From: Pseudomonas sp. PICF141
GTDB lineage: Bacteria > Pseudomonadota > Gammaproteobacteria > Pseudomonadales > Pseudomonadaceae
Length of the DNA: 64,000 nt
Reading direction: 5' to 3'
Assembly (NCBI RefSeq): GCF_002286815.1
Contig: NZ_MUNM01000066.1
Span: 1 to 64,000, forward strand
Position 1 is the stretch's first letter. Each line of letters begins with the position of its first letter. A program made the translations under genes and the position numbers. The notes under the pieces are model-generated. The model ran no database searches. It worked only from the letters and a program-made list of their open reading frames with translations, and was not told where the DNA came from. Positions 26,232-33,764 of this stretch are shown here, piece by piece.

Positions 26232-27725
26232 TTACAACTTGATCCAGGTCGCCTTCAGCTCGGTGTACTTGTCGAACGCATGCAGTGATTTGTCGCGACC
26301 GTTGCCCGACTGTTTGAAACCACCGAACGGCGCGGTCATGTCGCCACCATCGTATTGATTGACCCACACGCTACCGGCACGCAAAGCCTTGGCGGTCAGA
26401 TGAGCCTTGGAGATGTCGGCGGTCCAGACTGCAGCAGCCAGACCGTAAGGCGTGTCGTTGGCGATCTGGATGGCTTCTTCAGCGCTGTCGAAGGTGATGA
26501 CCGACAACACCGGACCGAAGATTTCTTCCTGAGCAATTTTCATCGCGTTGCTCACGCCATCGAAAATCGTTGGCTCGACGTAAGTACCACCGGTTTCCTG
26601 AAGAATGCGCTTGCCGCCCGCCACCAGTTTCGCACCATCGGTGTGACCGGATTCGATGTAAGCCAACACAGTGTTCATTTGCTGGGTATCCACCAGCGCA
26701 CCGACATTGGTAGCCGGGTCCAGCGGATTGCCAGGTTTCCAGGTTTTCAGGGCCTCGATCACCAGCGGCAGGAATTTGTCCTTGATCGAACGCTCGACCA
26801 GCAGGCGCGAACCGGCGGTGCAGACCTCGCCCTGGTTGAAGGCGATGGCACCGGCGGCGGCTTCGGCGGCGGCTTGCAGGTCCGGCGCATCGGCAAACAC
26901 GATGTTCGGGCTCTTGCCGCCAGCTTCCAGCCAAACGCGCTTCATGTTCGATTCGCCGGAGTAGATCAACAGTTGCTTGGCGATCTTGGTCGAACCGGTG
27001 AACACCAGCGTGTCGACGTCGTTGTGCAGGGCCAGGGCCTTGCCGACGGTGTGACCGTAGCCCGGCAACACGTTCAGCACACCTTTCGGGATACCGGCCT
27101 CAACCGCCAGCGCCGCGATGCGAATCGCCGTCAGCGGCGATTTTTCCGAAGGCTTGAGGATTACCGAGTTACCGGTGGACAGCGCCGGGCCGAGTTTCCA
27201 GCAGGCCATCATCAACGGGAAGTTCCAGGGCACGATCGCTCCAACCACGCCGACTGGCTCGCGAGTCACCAGACCCAACTGATCGTGCGGGGTGGCAGCG
27301 ACTTCGTCATAGATCTTGTCGATGGCTTCGCCGCTCCAGCTCAGGGCTTGCGCCGCGCCGGGAACGTCGATGTACAGGGAATCGCTGATGGGCTTGCCCA
27401 TGTCCAGGGTTTCGAGCAGGGCCAGCTCTTCGGCGTGCTGTTTGAGCAGGCCGGCAAAACGAATCATGGTGGCTTTGCGTTTGGTTGGCGCCAGGCGCGA
27501 CCAGACGCCGGAATTGAAAGTGGCGCGAGCGTTGTCAACGGCACGCTGGGCGTCGGCGGCGTCACAGCTGGCAATCTTGCCCAGCAGACGGCCATCGACG
27601 GGGCTGATGCACTCGAAAGTCTCACCAGAGACTGCATCGGTGTATTCACCATTGATGTAGGCGCGGCCTTCGATCTTCAGATCGCGAGCCCGTTGTTCCC
27701 AGTCGGCACGAGTCAGGGTGGTCAT
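26232..27725 (-). CDS. kauB: Aldehyde dehydrogenase KauB/PauC
   Basis: A 497-residue NAD(P)+-dependent aldehyde dehydrogenase. The catalytic cysteine is in NQGEVCTAGSRLLVERS and the general-base glutamate in WLEAGGKSPNIV; GSTKIAKQLL is the nucleotide-site region. It matches P. aeruginosa PA5312 (KauB, also PauC), which oxidises 4-guanidinobutyraldehyde and gamma-glutamylated aminoaldehydes. It is thus the partner of the PauB-like oxidase at 19970 and a likely PauR target. GAGGAGGACACTCGA precedes the ATG. Divergent from a cupin gene. Confidence 0.92.
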   Translation of the reverse strand: MTTLTRADWEQRARDLKIEGRAYINGEYTDAVSGETFECISPVDGRLLGKIASCDAADAQRAVDNARATFNSGVWSRLAPTKRKATMIRFAGLLKQHAEELALLETLDMGKPISDSLYIDVPGAAQALSWSGEAIDKIYDEVAATPHDQLGLVTREPVGVVGAIVPWNFPLMMACWKLGPALSTGNSVILKPSEKSPLTAIRIAALAVEAGIPKGVLNVLPGYGHTVGKALALHNDVDTLVFTGSTKIAKQLLIYSGESNMKRVWLEAGGKSPNIVFADAPDLQAAAEAAAGAIAFNQGEVCTAGSRLLVERSIKDKFLPLVIEALKTWKPGNPLDPATNVGALVDTQQMNTVLAYIESGHTDGAKLVAGGKRILQETGGTYVEPTIFDGVSNAMKIAQEEIFGPVLSVITFDSAEEAIQIANDTPYGLAAAVWTADISKAHLTAKALRAGSVWVNQYDGGDMTAPFGGFKQSGNGRDKSLHAFDKYTELKATWIKL

Positions 27726-27894
27726 TCGAGTGTCCTCCTCTTATTGAATACGAGTGCCCCCGCATTCTGCGCGGGCGCTGTCAGGAATTCTGCCCGGCCA
27801 GCCTGCTTTTTCGGCTCAAGGCAACCGTTACCCTAAACCAGCGGCCGGTGAAGTTTCAATATATTTGACACAAAGCCGGCAAACGGCCTTGCGA

Positions 27895-27912
27895 TGTTCA
27901 TTTTAATAAACA
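27895..27912. promoter_or_regulatory. 18-bp palindrome in the kauB/cupin divergent region
   Basis: TGTTCATTTTAATAAACA is self-complementary except for one mismatched pair and the two central bases. It lies 43 bases before the cupin start and about 170 bases before kauB. It could be an operator; PauR, which represses pauC in P. aeruginosa, is one candidate protein, but I do not recall its consensus well enough to call it. Confidence 0.35.
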
Positions 27913-27954
27913 TAGACTTTCAACTTTCCAGCGCAATCATGGGGGAATACCAGC

Positions 27955-28317
27955 ATGAGCATTCAGGATATCGTCGATTTCAGCCAGGCCAACCCAAAGC
28001 CCGATCGTTATCGGCCCGACCCGGCAAAAATCCTCAAGGGCGACCCTGAGCAAGCGGTGTACAACCATTACAACAGCCCGTGCGGCCAGATGAATGCGGG
28101 TGTTTGGGAAGGCGAAGTCGGCCAATGGCTAGTGAACTACACCGAGCACGAATATTGCGAAATCGTTCAGGGGGTTTCAGTGCTGCGCGACAACGATGGC
28201 AACGCCAAGACCCTGCGTGTGGGCGATCGTTTCGTAATCCCGGCCGGGTTCAAAGGCAGCTGGGAGGTGCTGGAGCCTTGCCGCAAGATTTATGTGGTGT
28301 TTGAACAGAAGGCCTGA
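27955..28317 (+). CDS. Cupin domain protein (DUF861/EutQ-like)
   Basis: A 120-residue single-cupin protein of the DUF861 type, a fold related to (S)-ureidoglycine aminohydrolase and EutQ. The cupin strands show NYTEHEYCEIVQGVSVL and FVIPAGFKGSWEVLE. Active site and substrate are unknown. It is divergent from kauB, and in P. aeruginosa a similar small gene lies between the polyamine genes and rpmG, so a link to polyamine use is possible. GGGGAATACCAGC precedes the ATG. Confidence 0.82.
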   Translation: MSIQDIVDFSQANPKPDRYRPDPAKILKGDPEQAVYNHYNSPCGQMNAGVWEGEVGQWLVNYTEHEYCEIVQGVSVLRDNDGNAKTLRVGDRFVIPAGFKGSWEVLEPCRKIYVVFEQKA

Positions 28318-28342
28318 AGATTTGTGTTGCTTGGGCCGGCTT

Positions 28343-28418
28343 CATCGCGGGCAAGCCCGCTCCACAGGGATCTGTGTCGATCATAAAACCTGTGGGAGCG
28401 GGCTTGCCCGCGATGAGG
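28343..28418. repeat. REP pair, tail-to-tail orientation
   Basis: ATCGCGGGCAAGCCCGCTCC comes first, then GGAGCGGGCTTGCCCGCGAT after about 30 bases. The left arm has lost one C of the usual CTCCCACA. It lies between the convergent cupin and rpmG genes. Confidence 0.8.
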
Positions 28419-28450
28419 CCCTGCCAGACAACACCAACCCACAGGCAACA

Positions 28451-28484
28451 AAAAAGGCCCGTATCTCGCGATACGGGCCTTTTT
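28451..28484 (-). terminator. Intrinsic terminator after rpmG
   Basis: A 15-bp perfect stem (AAAAAGGCCCGTATC and its complement) with loop TCGC. A T run is formed on either strand, so it may also end cupin transcription from the other side. Confidence 0.9.
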
Positions 28485-28503
28485 CGTAAGAGAGAAAAAT
28501 CAA

Positions 28504-28659
28504 TTACTTGATTTTGCCTTCTTTGTAGATCACGTGCTTGCGAACAACCGGATCAAATTTCTTGATCTCGATTTTGTCCGGCGTAGTGCGCTTGTTCTTG
28601 TCGGTAGTGTAGAAGTGACCAGTACCGGCGCTCGAAATCAAACGAATCAATTCACGCAT
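28504..28659 (-). CDS. rpmG: 50S ribosomal protein L33
   Basis: A 51-residue large-subunit ribosomal protein. The sequence opens MRELIRLISSAGTGHFYTT, continues with KNKRTTPDKIEIKKFDP and ends in VRKHVIYKEGKIK, all typical of L33. It lacks the CxxC pairs of zinc-binding L33 forms. AAGGGAGCTAATC precedes the ATG. It follows rpmB after 11 bases in the usual rpmB-rpmG operon. Confidence 0.97.
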   Translation of the reverse strand: MRELIRLISSAGTGHFYTTDKNKRTTPDKIEIKKFDPVVRKHVIYKEGKIK

Positions 28660-28670
28660 GATTAGCTCCC

Positions 28671-28904
28671 TTAGATCTTGCCAGCTTTGCGGATTTCGGC
28701 CAGCACGACAGTGATGCCACGCTTGTCGATGATACGCATGCCTTTGGCAGATACGCGCAGACGCACGAAACGTTTCTCTTCTTCAACCCAGAAGCGGTGA
28801 TGCTGCAGGTTCGGCAGGAAACGACGACGGGTTTTGTTGTTTGCGTGGGAAATGTTATTCCCAGTCACCGGACCCTTACCGGTAACTTGACAGACTCTCG
28901 ACAT
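28671..28904 (-). CDS. rpmB: 50S ribosomal protein L28
   Basis: A 77-residue large-subunit protein; MSRVCQVTGKGPVTGNNISH is the family signature, and the C-terminal LRVSAKGMRIIDKRG is typical. First gene of rpmB-rpmG, with AGAGGGCTGAGGC before the ATG. Confidence 0.97.
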   Translation of the reverse strand: MSRVCQVTGKGPVTGNNISHANNKTRRRFLPNLQHHRFWVEEEKRFVRLRVSAKGMRIIDKRGITVVLAEIRKAGKI

Positions 28905-29053
28905 GCCTCAGCCCTCTAAAACCACATGCCCAACCCGGCATGGGTTGGCCGCTTAATCTCTCAGTCATTTGGCGCCAGGCGCCGCGTTTCTTTAAGGGTC
29001 TTACCGGCTACACCTACAAACGAAGGAACCGGGCCCCTAGAAAAGAGCGCTGC

Positions 29054-29082
29054 TTTATACCAGAAAGACTAGAGAGCAACAA
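29054..29082 (-). promoter_or_regulatory. Predicted sigma-70 promoter of rpmB-rpmG
   Basis: On the minus strand TTGTTG (29077-29082) is 17 bases from TATAAA (29054-29059), good spacing and -10 for sigma-70. It lies about 150 bases before the rpmB start, leaving a long leader. Confidence 0.5.
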
Positions 29083-29116
29083 CAACCGGTGCACATTGAA
29101 TTGATAAAAACCCGGT

Positions 29117-29159
29117 TTTTCGGGCGCCGAGTGCCTTGGACAAAGGCTGCGCCCGAAAA
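29117..29159. other. Long imperfect hairpin, possible structured transcript
   Basis: TTTTCGGGCGC (29117-29127) pairs with GCGCCCGAAAA (29149-29159), 11 bp, and inside GCCTT (29133-29137) pairs with AAGGC (29043+100 region, 29143-29147). The symmetry makes it equal on both strands. It could be a small RNA hairpin or a DNA cruciform site; nothing here decides. Confidence 0.4.
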
Positions 29160-29351
29160 TGACCGCTCGTCGCAGAGCATCGGCCAATCGGCCAATTCCA
29201 GGTTTTCCTCAACCATCACTCACCAAAAACAATCGTCCATACTCCCCTTAAAACGAAAAAGGGGATAGTCATTTGCAAAAGAGCCCACTAGGGTAAGCCT
29301 TTTCCAGACTGCACTTGCAGATGGGCCTTCGATCTGTAAAGGAATCCGACC

Positions 29352-30941
29352 ATGCGCCTCGCTGCCCTACCGCTGCTGCTCGCACCGCTTCTACTGAGCC
29401 CACAGGCTATGGCTGCCGCCCTGAGCGTCTGCACCGAAGCCAGCCCGGAAGGGTTCGATGTGGTGCAATACAATTCGCTGACCACCACCAACGCCTCGGC
29501 AGACGTACTGATGGACCGCCTGGTGGACTTCGACACGGCCAGCGGCAAAGTGGTCGCCAGCCTGGCGGACAGCTGGGAAGTCACGCCCGACGGCCTGACT
29601 TACGTTTTCAAACTGCACCCGCAAGTGAAATTTCACCGCACCGAATACTTCAGCCCGACACGTGAACTGACCGCCGAAGATGTGAAGTTCAGCTTCGACC
29701 GCATGCTCGACCCGGCGAACCCATGGCACAAAGTTGCCCAGAGCGGCTTCCCGCACGCTCAGTCGATGCAGTTACCCGCGCTGATCAAGAAGATTGACGC
29801 ATTGGACCCGCTGACCATCCGCTTCACCCTCGACCACCCGGACTCGACTTTCCTGCCCACCCTGAGCATGGGTTTCGCCTCGATCTATTCGGCCGAGTAC
29901 GCGGACAAACTGCTGAAAGCCGGCACCCCGGAGAAACTCAACAGCCAGCCGATCGGCAGTGGCCCGTTCATCTTCACGCGCTTCCAGAAAGACGCGTCGA
30001 TTCGTTACAAGGCCAACCCGGATTATTTCCGTGGCAAACCTTCGGTGGACCCGCTGATTTTCGCCATCACCCCGGATGCCAACGTGCGCTTGCAGAAGTT
30101 GCGCCGCAACGAGTGCCAGATCGCCCTGTCGCCCAAGCCTCTGGACGTACAGGCCGCGCTGAAAGAGCCAACCCTGAAAGTCGAAAAGACTGACGCTTTC
30201 ATGACCGCATTCGTCGGCATCAACAGCCAGCATCCACCGCTGGACAAACCTGAAGTACGCCAGGCGATCAATCTCGCGTTCGATAAGGCCAATTACGTCA
30301 AGGCCGTGTTCGAAGACACCGCCGAACCCGCCAACGGCCCCTATCCGCCCAATACCTGGAGCTACGCCAAAGGCTTGCCGGGCTACTCACATGACGTCGA
30401 AAAGGCGCGCGCGTTGATGGCCAAGGCCGGGCTCAAGAATGGTTTCCAGACCACCATCTGGACCCGCCCATCCGGCAGCCTGCTCAACCCCAATCCGAGT
30501 CTCGGCGCGCAATTGCTGCAGTCCGATCTGGCGGAAATCGGCATCCAGGCCGAGATTCGTGTGATCGAATGGGGCGAGCTGATTCGCCGCGCCAAGGCCG
30601 GCGAACACGATCTGCTGTTCATGGGCTGGGCTGGTGATAACGGCGACCCGGATAACTTCCTCACGCCGCAGTTTTCCTGCGCGGGGGTCAAGTCCGGCAC
30701 CAACTTCGCCCGCTACTGTAATCACGACCTGGACAAACTGATCAGCGCCGGCAAGACCACCGGCGAACAAGGTGTCCGCACAAAGCTCTACGAACAGGCC
30801 CAGGCGCAGATCCAGCAGCAGGCATTGTGGCTGCCACTGGCGCATCCGACTGCGTTTGCGTTGACGCGCAAGAATGTCGAGGGTTATCAGGTCAGCCCGT
30901 TCGGCCGGCAGGACTATTCAAAAATCAGCTTCAAGCCATAA
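29352..30941 (+). CDS. ABC transporter substrate-binding protein (DppA/family 5)
   Basis: A 529-residue periplasmic solute-binding protein of SBP family 5, which binds di- or oligopeptides. A signal peptide ends at QAMAAA near residue 22. Family features are visible, such as TASGKVVASLADSWEVTPDG and RLQKLRRNECQIALSPKP, with the C-terminal PTAFALTRKNVEGYQVSPFG. No permease or ATPase gene is beside it, so it is either an orphan or serves a transporter encoded elsewhere. P. aeruginosa has a similar gene (PA5317) in the same place. AAAGGAATCC precedes the ATG. Confidence 0.92.
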   Translation: MRLAALPLLLAPLLLSPQAMAAALSVCTEASPEGFDVVQYNSLTTTNASADVLMDRLVDFDTASGKVVASLADSWEVTPDGLTYVFKLHPQVKFHRTEYFSPTRELTAEDVKFSFDRMLDPANPWHKVAQSGFPHAQSMQLPALIKKIDALDPLTIRFTLDHPDSTFLPTLSMGFASIYSAEYADKLLKAGTPEKLNSQPIGSGPFIFTRFQKDASIRYKANPDYFRGKPSVDPLIFAITPDANVRLQKLRRNECQIALSPKPLDVQAALKEPTLKVEKTDAFMTAFVGINSQHPPLDKPEVRQAINLAFDKANYVKAVFEDTAEPANGPYPPNTWSYAKGLPGYSHDVEKARALMAKAGLKNGFQTTIWTRPSGSLLNPNPSLGAQLLQSDLAEIGIQAEIRVIEWGELIRRAKAGEHDLLFMGWAGDNGDPDNFLTPQFSCAGVKSGTNFARYCNHDLDKLISAGKTTGEQGVRTKLYEQAQAQIQQQALWLPLAHPTAFALTRKNVEGYQVSPFGRQDYSKISFKP

Positions 30942-31007
30942 GCTACAAGCGGCAAGCTCAAGCATTCCGCGCACTGCTCTGGCTTGCCGCTTGAAACTCG
31001 AAGCTTA
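30939..31007. terminator. Inverted repeat, likely bidirectional terminator
   Basis: CAAGCGGCAAGC (30946-30957) pairs perfectly with GCTTGCCGCTTG (30982-30993); flanking TAAGCT and AGCTTA also pair. It lies between the convergent substrate-binding protein and radC genes and starts in the former's stop codon. The sequence is of the AAGCTACAAGC repeat type frequent in Pseudomonas. Confidence 0.6.
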
Positions 31008-31019
31008 CCGCTGCTTCCC

Positions 31020-31694
31020 TTACATCCACCCATACTCGGCCATGGACAGCGGATCGCCGTCACCGACGATGAAATGATCGAGCACCCGCACATCGATCAG
31101 GTCCAGCGCCTCTTGCAGGCGCTTGGTCAGCATTCGGTCTGCCTGACTGGGGTCGGGATTACCCGACGGATGGTTGTGGCACAGGATCAGCGCCGCGGCG
31201 TTATGGGCCAGGGCGCGTTTGACCACCTGCCGTGGATAGACGCTGGTGTTGTCGATGGAGCCGCGGAACAGCGCTTCGAATGCTAATACCCGGTGTTTGG
31301 AATCCAGAAACAGGCAGCCAAACACCTCGTGGAGCTCATGACGGAGCATCGACTTCAGGTAATCACGGACAACCTGCGGATTTTCCAGCGCCGACTTGTA
31401 GCGCGAGCGTTCAGCCAAATGCCGTCTGCCCATTTCCTGGACGGCCTGCAATTGAGCGAATTTCGCGGGTCCGAGCCCTAATTGTTTGCTGAATGTTTTT
31501 TGATCAGCCTCCAGTAGCGAGCGCAGGCCGCCAAACTGACTCAACAAGTGTCGTGCCAGGTCTACCGCACTCTTGCCGGATACACCGGTACGCAAAAAAA
31601 TCGCCAACAGTTCGGCGTCGGAAAGACTCGTCGGGCCTAATTCCAGTAACCTCTCCCGCGGCCGCTCGGCCGCCGGCCAATCGCGAATGCTCAT
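31020..31694 (-). CDS. radC: RadC family JAB-domain protein
   Basis: A 224-residue protein with an N-terminal helix-hairpin-helix-like region (LSDAELLAIFLRTGVSGKSA) and a C-terminal JAB/MPN metal site: the zinc motif is HNHPSGNPDPSQAD. RadC proteins were once linked to DNA repair but the function is unsettled. Divergent from coaBC over 135 bases, a very conserved arrangement in gammaproteobacteria. Confidence 0.93.
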   Translation of the reverse strand: MSIRDWPAAERPRERLLELGPTSLSDAELLAIFLRTGVSGKSAVDLARHLLSQFGGLRSLLEADQKTFSKQLGLGPAKFAQLQAVQEMGRRHLAERSRYKSALENPQVVRDYLKSMLRHELHEVFGCLFLDSKHRVLAFEALFRGSIDNTSVYPRQVVKRALAHNAAALILCHNHPSGNPDPSQADRMLTKRLQEALDLIDVRVLDHFIVGDGDPLSMAEYGWM

Positions 31695-31829
31695 AACACC
31701 TCCATGTCTGTGGGCGCCGCTGTTCCGTAGCGGTCGCTGTGATATCGTAGCCCATCTTTTTTGCGGGCGATTTCACTCCTGGGGAGGGGGTATCGCAACG
31801 CAGTCATCAACGAAATGAAAGGCAGACCT

Positions 31830-33038
31830 ATGCAGCGGCTGTATCGGAAACGCATCGTTCTGGGCGTCGGCGGCGGTATTGCTGCCTACAAGAGCGCCGA
31901 GCTGGTTCGCCGCCTGATCGACCAGGGCGCCGAAGTACGCGTGGTCATGACCCGTGGCGGCAGCGAATTCATTACCCCGCTGACCATGCAGGCCTTGTCC
32001 GGGCATCCGGTCCATCTCGATTTGCTGGACCCTGCGGCCGAAGCCGCGATGGGCCACATCGAGCTGGCCAAATGGGCCGATCTGGTACTGATCGCCCCCG
32101 CCACCGCGGACCTGATTGCCCGGCTGGCCCAGGGCATCGCCGACGACCTGCTGACCACGCTGGTGCTGGCCACCGACGCGGTGGTGGCCGTTGCTCCGGC
32201 GATGAACCAGGCCATGTGGCGCGACCCAGCAACCCAAGCCAATCTGCAAACCCTCGAAAGCCGCAACTTCAAAGTCTTCGGTCCGGCCTCTGGCAGCCAG
32301 GCCTGCGGCGACGTCGGCATGGGCCGCATGCTCGAAGCCACCGACCTCGCCCAGTGCGCGGCTGAGTGCTTCCAGCGCCAGGCGCTGACCGGCAAGCACG
32401 TGTTGATCACCGCCGGCCCGACCCAGGAAAACATCGACCCGGTGCGCTACATCACCAACCACAGCTCCGGCAAAATGGGCTTTGCCCTGGCCGAAGCCGC
32501 GGTAGAAGCCGGCGCCCGTGTAACCTTGATCACCGGTCCCGTGCACCTGCCGACCCCGGATCGCGTCACGCGTATCGACGTGGTCAGTGCCCGCGACATG
32601 CTCGCCGCCTGTGAAGCGTCGATACCTTGCGACCTGTTCATCGCCTCGGCTGCGGTCGCGGACTACCGCCCGGAAGTCGTCGCCCCACAGAAACTCAAGA
32701 AAGATCCTACGAACGGCGACGGCTTGTTGCTACAGATGGTGCGCAACCCGGACATCCTGGCCACCATCGCCACCCGTCCTGACCGCCCGTTCAGTGTCGG
32801 TTTCGCCGCCGAAACCGAACATTTGCTCGATTACGCTGCCCGCAAGTTGAAAGACAAGAACCTCGATCTGATCGTCGCCAATGACGTCGCGAACCCGAGT
32901 ATTGGCTTCAACAGCGAAGAAAACGCCTGCAGCGTGATCGACCGTGAGCTGCACGCCACACTCTTCGCCCAGACCAGCAAGAGCAAAATCGCTCGCCAGC
33001 TGATCACCTTTATCGCCGAACGTCTGAACCAGGTTTAA
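31830..33038 (+). CDS. coaBC: Bifunctional phosphopantothenoylcysteine decarboxylase/synthetase
   Basis: A 402-residue bifunctional enzyme of coenzyme A biosynthesis. The N-terminal CoaC half, an FMN flavoprotein, shows the PAMNQAMW substrate-binding motif and the catalytic cysteine in SGSQACGDVGMGRM. The C-terminal CoaB half ligates cysteine to phosphopantothenate with CTP: ITAGPTQENIDPVRYITNHS and ASAAVADYRPE. I start at 31830 (MQRLYRKRIVLGVGGGIAAY) with GAAAGG upstream. Dut follows after 5 bases. Confidence 0.96.
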   Translation: MQRLYRKRIVLGVGGGIAAYKSAELVRRLIDQGAEVRVVMTRGGSEFITPLTMQALSGHPVHLDLLDPAAEAAMGHIELAKWADLVLIAPATADLIARLAQGIADDLLTTLVLATDAVVAVAPAMNQAMWRDPATQANLQTLESRNFKVFGPASGSQACGDVGMGRMLEATDLAQCAAECFQRQALTGKHVLITAGPTQENIDPVRYITNHSSGKMGFALAEAAVEAGARVTLITGPVHLPTPDRVTRIDVVSARDMLAACEASIPCDLFIASAAVADYRPEVVAPQKLKKDPTNGDGLLLQMVRNPDILATIATRPDRPFSVGFAAETEHLLDYAARKLKDKNLDLIVANDVANPSIGFNSEENACSVIDRELHATLFAQTSKSKIARQLITFIAERLNQV

Positions 33039-33043
33039 TTTAC

Positions 33044-33499
33044 ATGCACGCTTTGCAAGCCAAGATCCTCGATCCTCGCATCGGTACTGAATTCCCGCTG
33101 CCGCAGTACGCCACGCCAGGCTCCGCCGGCCTCGACCTGCGCGCCATGCTGGAAAAAGACACCGTTATCAAGCCCGGCGAAACCCTGCTGATTCCGACAG
33201 GCTTGTCTGTCTACATTGGCGATCCAGGTTTGGCCGCGCTGATCCTGCCGCGCTCCGGCCTTGGCCATAAGCACGGTATCGTGCTGGGCAATCTGGTCGG
33301 CCTGATCGACTCCGATTACCAGGGCCCGCTGATGGTGTCGTGCTGGAACCGTGGCCAGACCGATTTCAACATGGTGGTAGGCGAACGCCTGGCACAATTG
33401 GTGCTGGTACCGGTCGTTCAAGCGCATTTTGAAATGGTCGAAGAATTTGTCGAAACCCAGCGCGGCACCGGCGGTTTCGGACACTCGGGCAGCCATTGA
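33044..33499 (+). CDS. dut: Deoxyuridine 5'-triphosphate nucleotidohydrolase
   Basis: A 151-residue trimeric dUTPase. It makes dUMP for thymidylate synthesis and keeps uracil out of DNA. The five motifs are present: PGSAGLDLRA, PRSGLG, GLIDSDYQGPLMVSCWNRG, ERLAQLVLVPV and the C-terminal P-loop-like RGTGGFGHSG. Cotranscribed with coaBC. Confidence 0.97.
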   Translation: MHALQAKILDPRIGTEFPLPQYATPGSAGLDLRAMLEKDTVIKPGETLLIPTGLSVYIGDPGLAALILPRSGLGHKHGIVLGNLVGLIDSDYQGPLMVSCWNRGQTDFNMVVGERLAQLVLVPVVQAHFEMVEEFVETQRGTGGFGHSGSH

Positions 33500-33504
33500 C
33501 CATC

Positions 33505-33545
33505 GGCATTCAGGCCGGGAACCCTGCCCGGCCTGAATGCCCTCT
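33505..33545 (+). terminator. Strong hairpin after dut
   Basis: A 15-bp perfect stem: GGCATTCAGGCCGGG (33505-33519) and its complement (33527-33541) with a 7-base loop, followed by CTCTGCATTTT. The T run is short and delayed, so termination may be partial, with some reading into algC. Confidence 0.65.
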
Positions 33546-33563
33546 GCATTTTAAGGATGAAAA

Positions 33564-33764
33564 TTGCAAAGACGTCATCTGGAAGGTTTACCACTGGAAA
33601 TCAAGGCATTGGCCGGCCAATTGCTTGCCAATGCTGATGGCATGGCCTTTTCGCACCACGAACTCTCTGCCGAAAACGCCGTCATACCCTTCAGTTTGAG
33701 CCAGCCCACGCGCTTTTCGCAGGCTTGTCCAACCACTTTAGAGATGGAGCATTTCCAGAAATGA
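33564..33764 (+). CDS. Possible small leader ORF before algC (uncertain)
   Basis: A 66-codon reading frame starting at TTG with AAGGATGAAAA upstream at good spacing. Its stop overlaps the algC start as ATGA, an arrangement typical of translational coupling. The protein (opening MQRRHLEGLPLEIKALAGQL) resembles no family I know. It may be a real small protein, a leader controlling algC, or chance. In many pseudomonads algC has a long N-terminal extension or long leader in this region, so a relic is another option. Confidence 0.3.
   Translation: MQRRHLEGLPLEIKALAGQLLANADGMAFSHHELSAENAVIPFSLSQPTRFSQACPTTLEMEHFQK

Larger units (their letters stand above)
28905..29351. other. Gene-free divergent region between rpmB and the substrate-binding protein gene
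   Basis: This 447-base stretch holds no convincing gene. It contains the rpmB promoter (29054-29082), a long imperfect hairpin (29117-29159), a smaller hairpin TCCCCTT/AAGGGGA (29243-29265), and the leader of the downstream gene. The hairpins have no T run, so they are not simple terminators. Confidence 0.6.
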
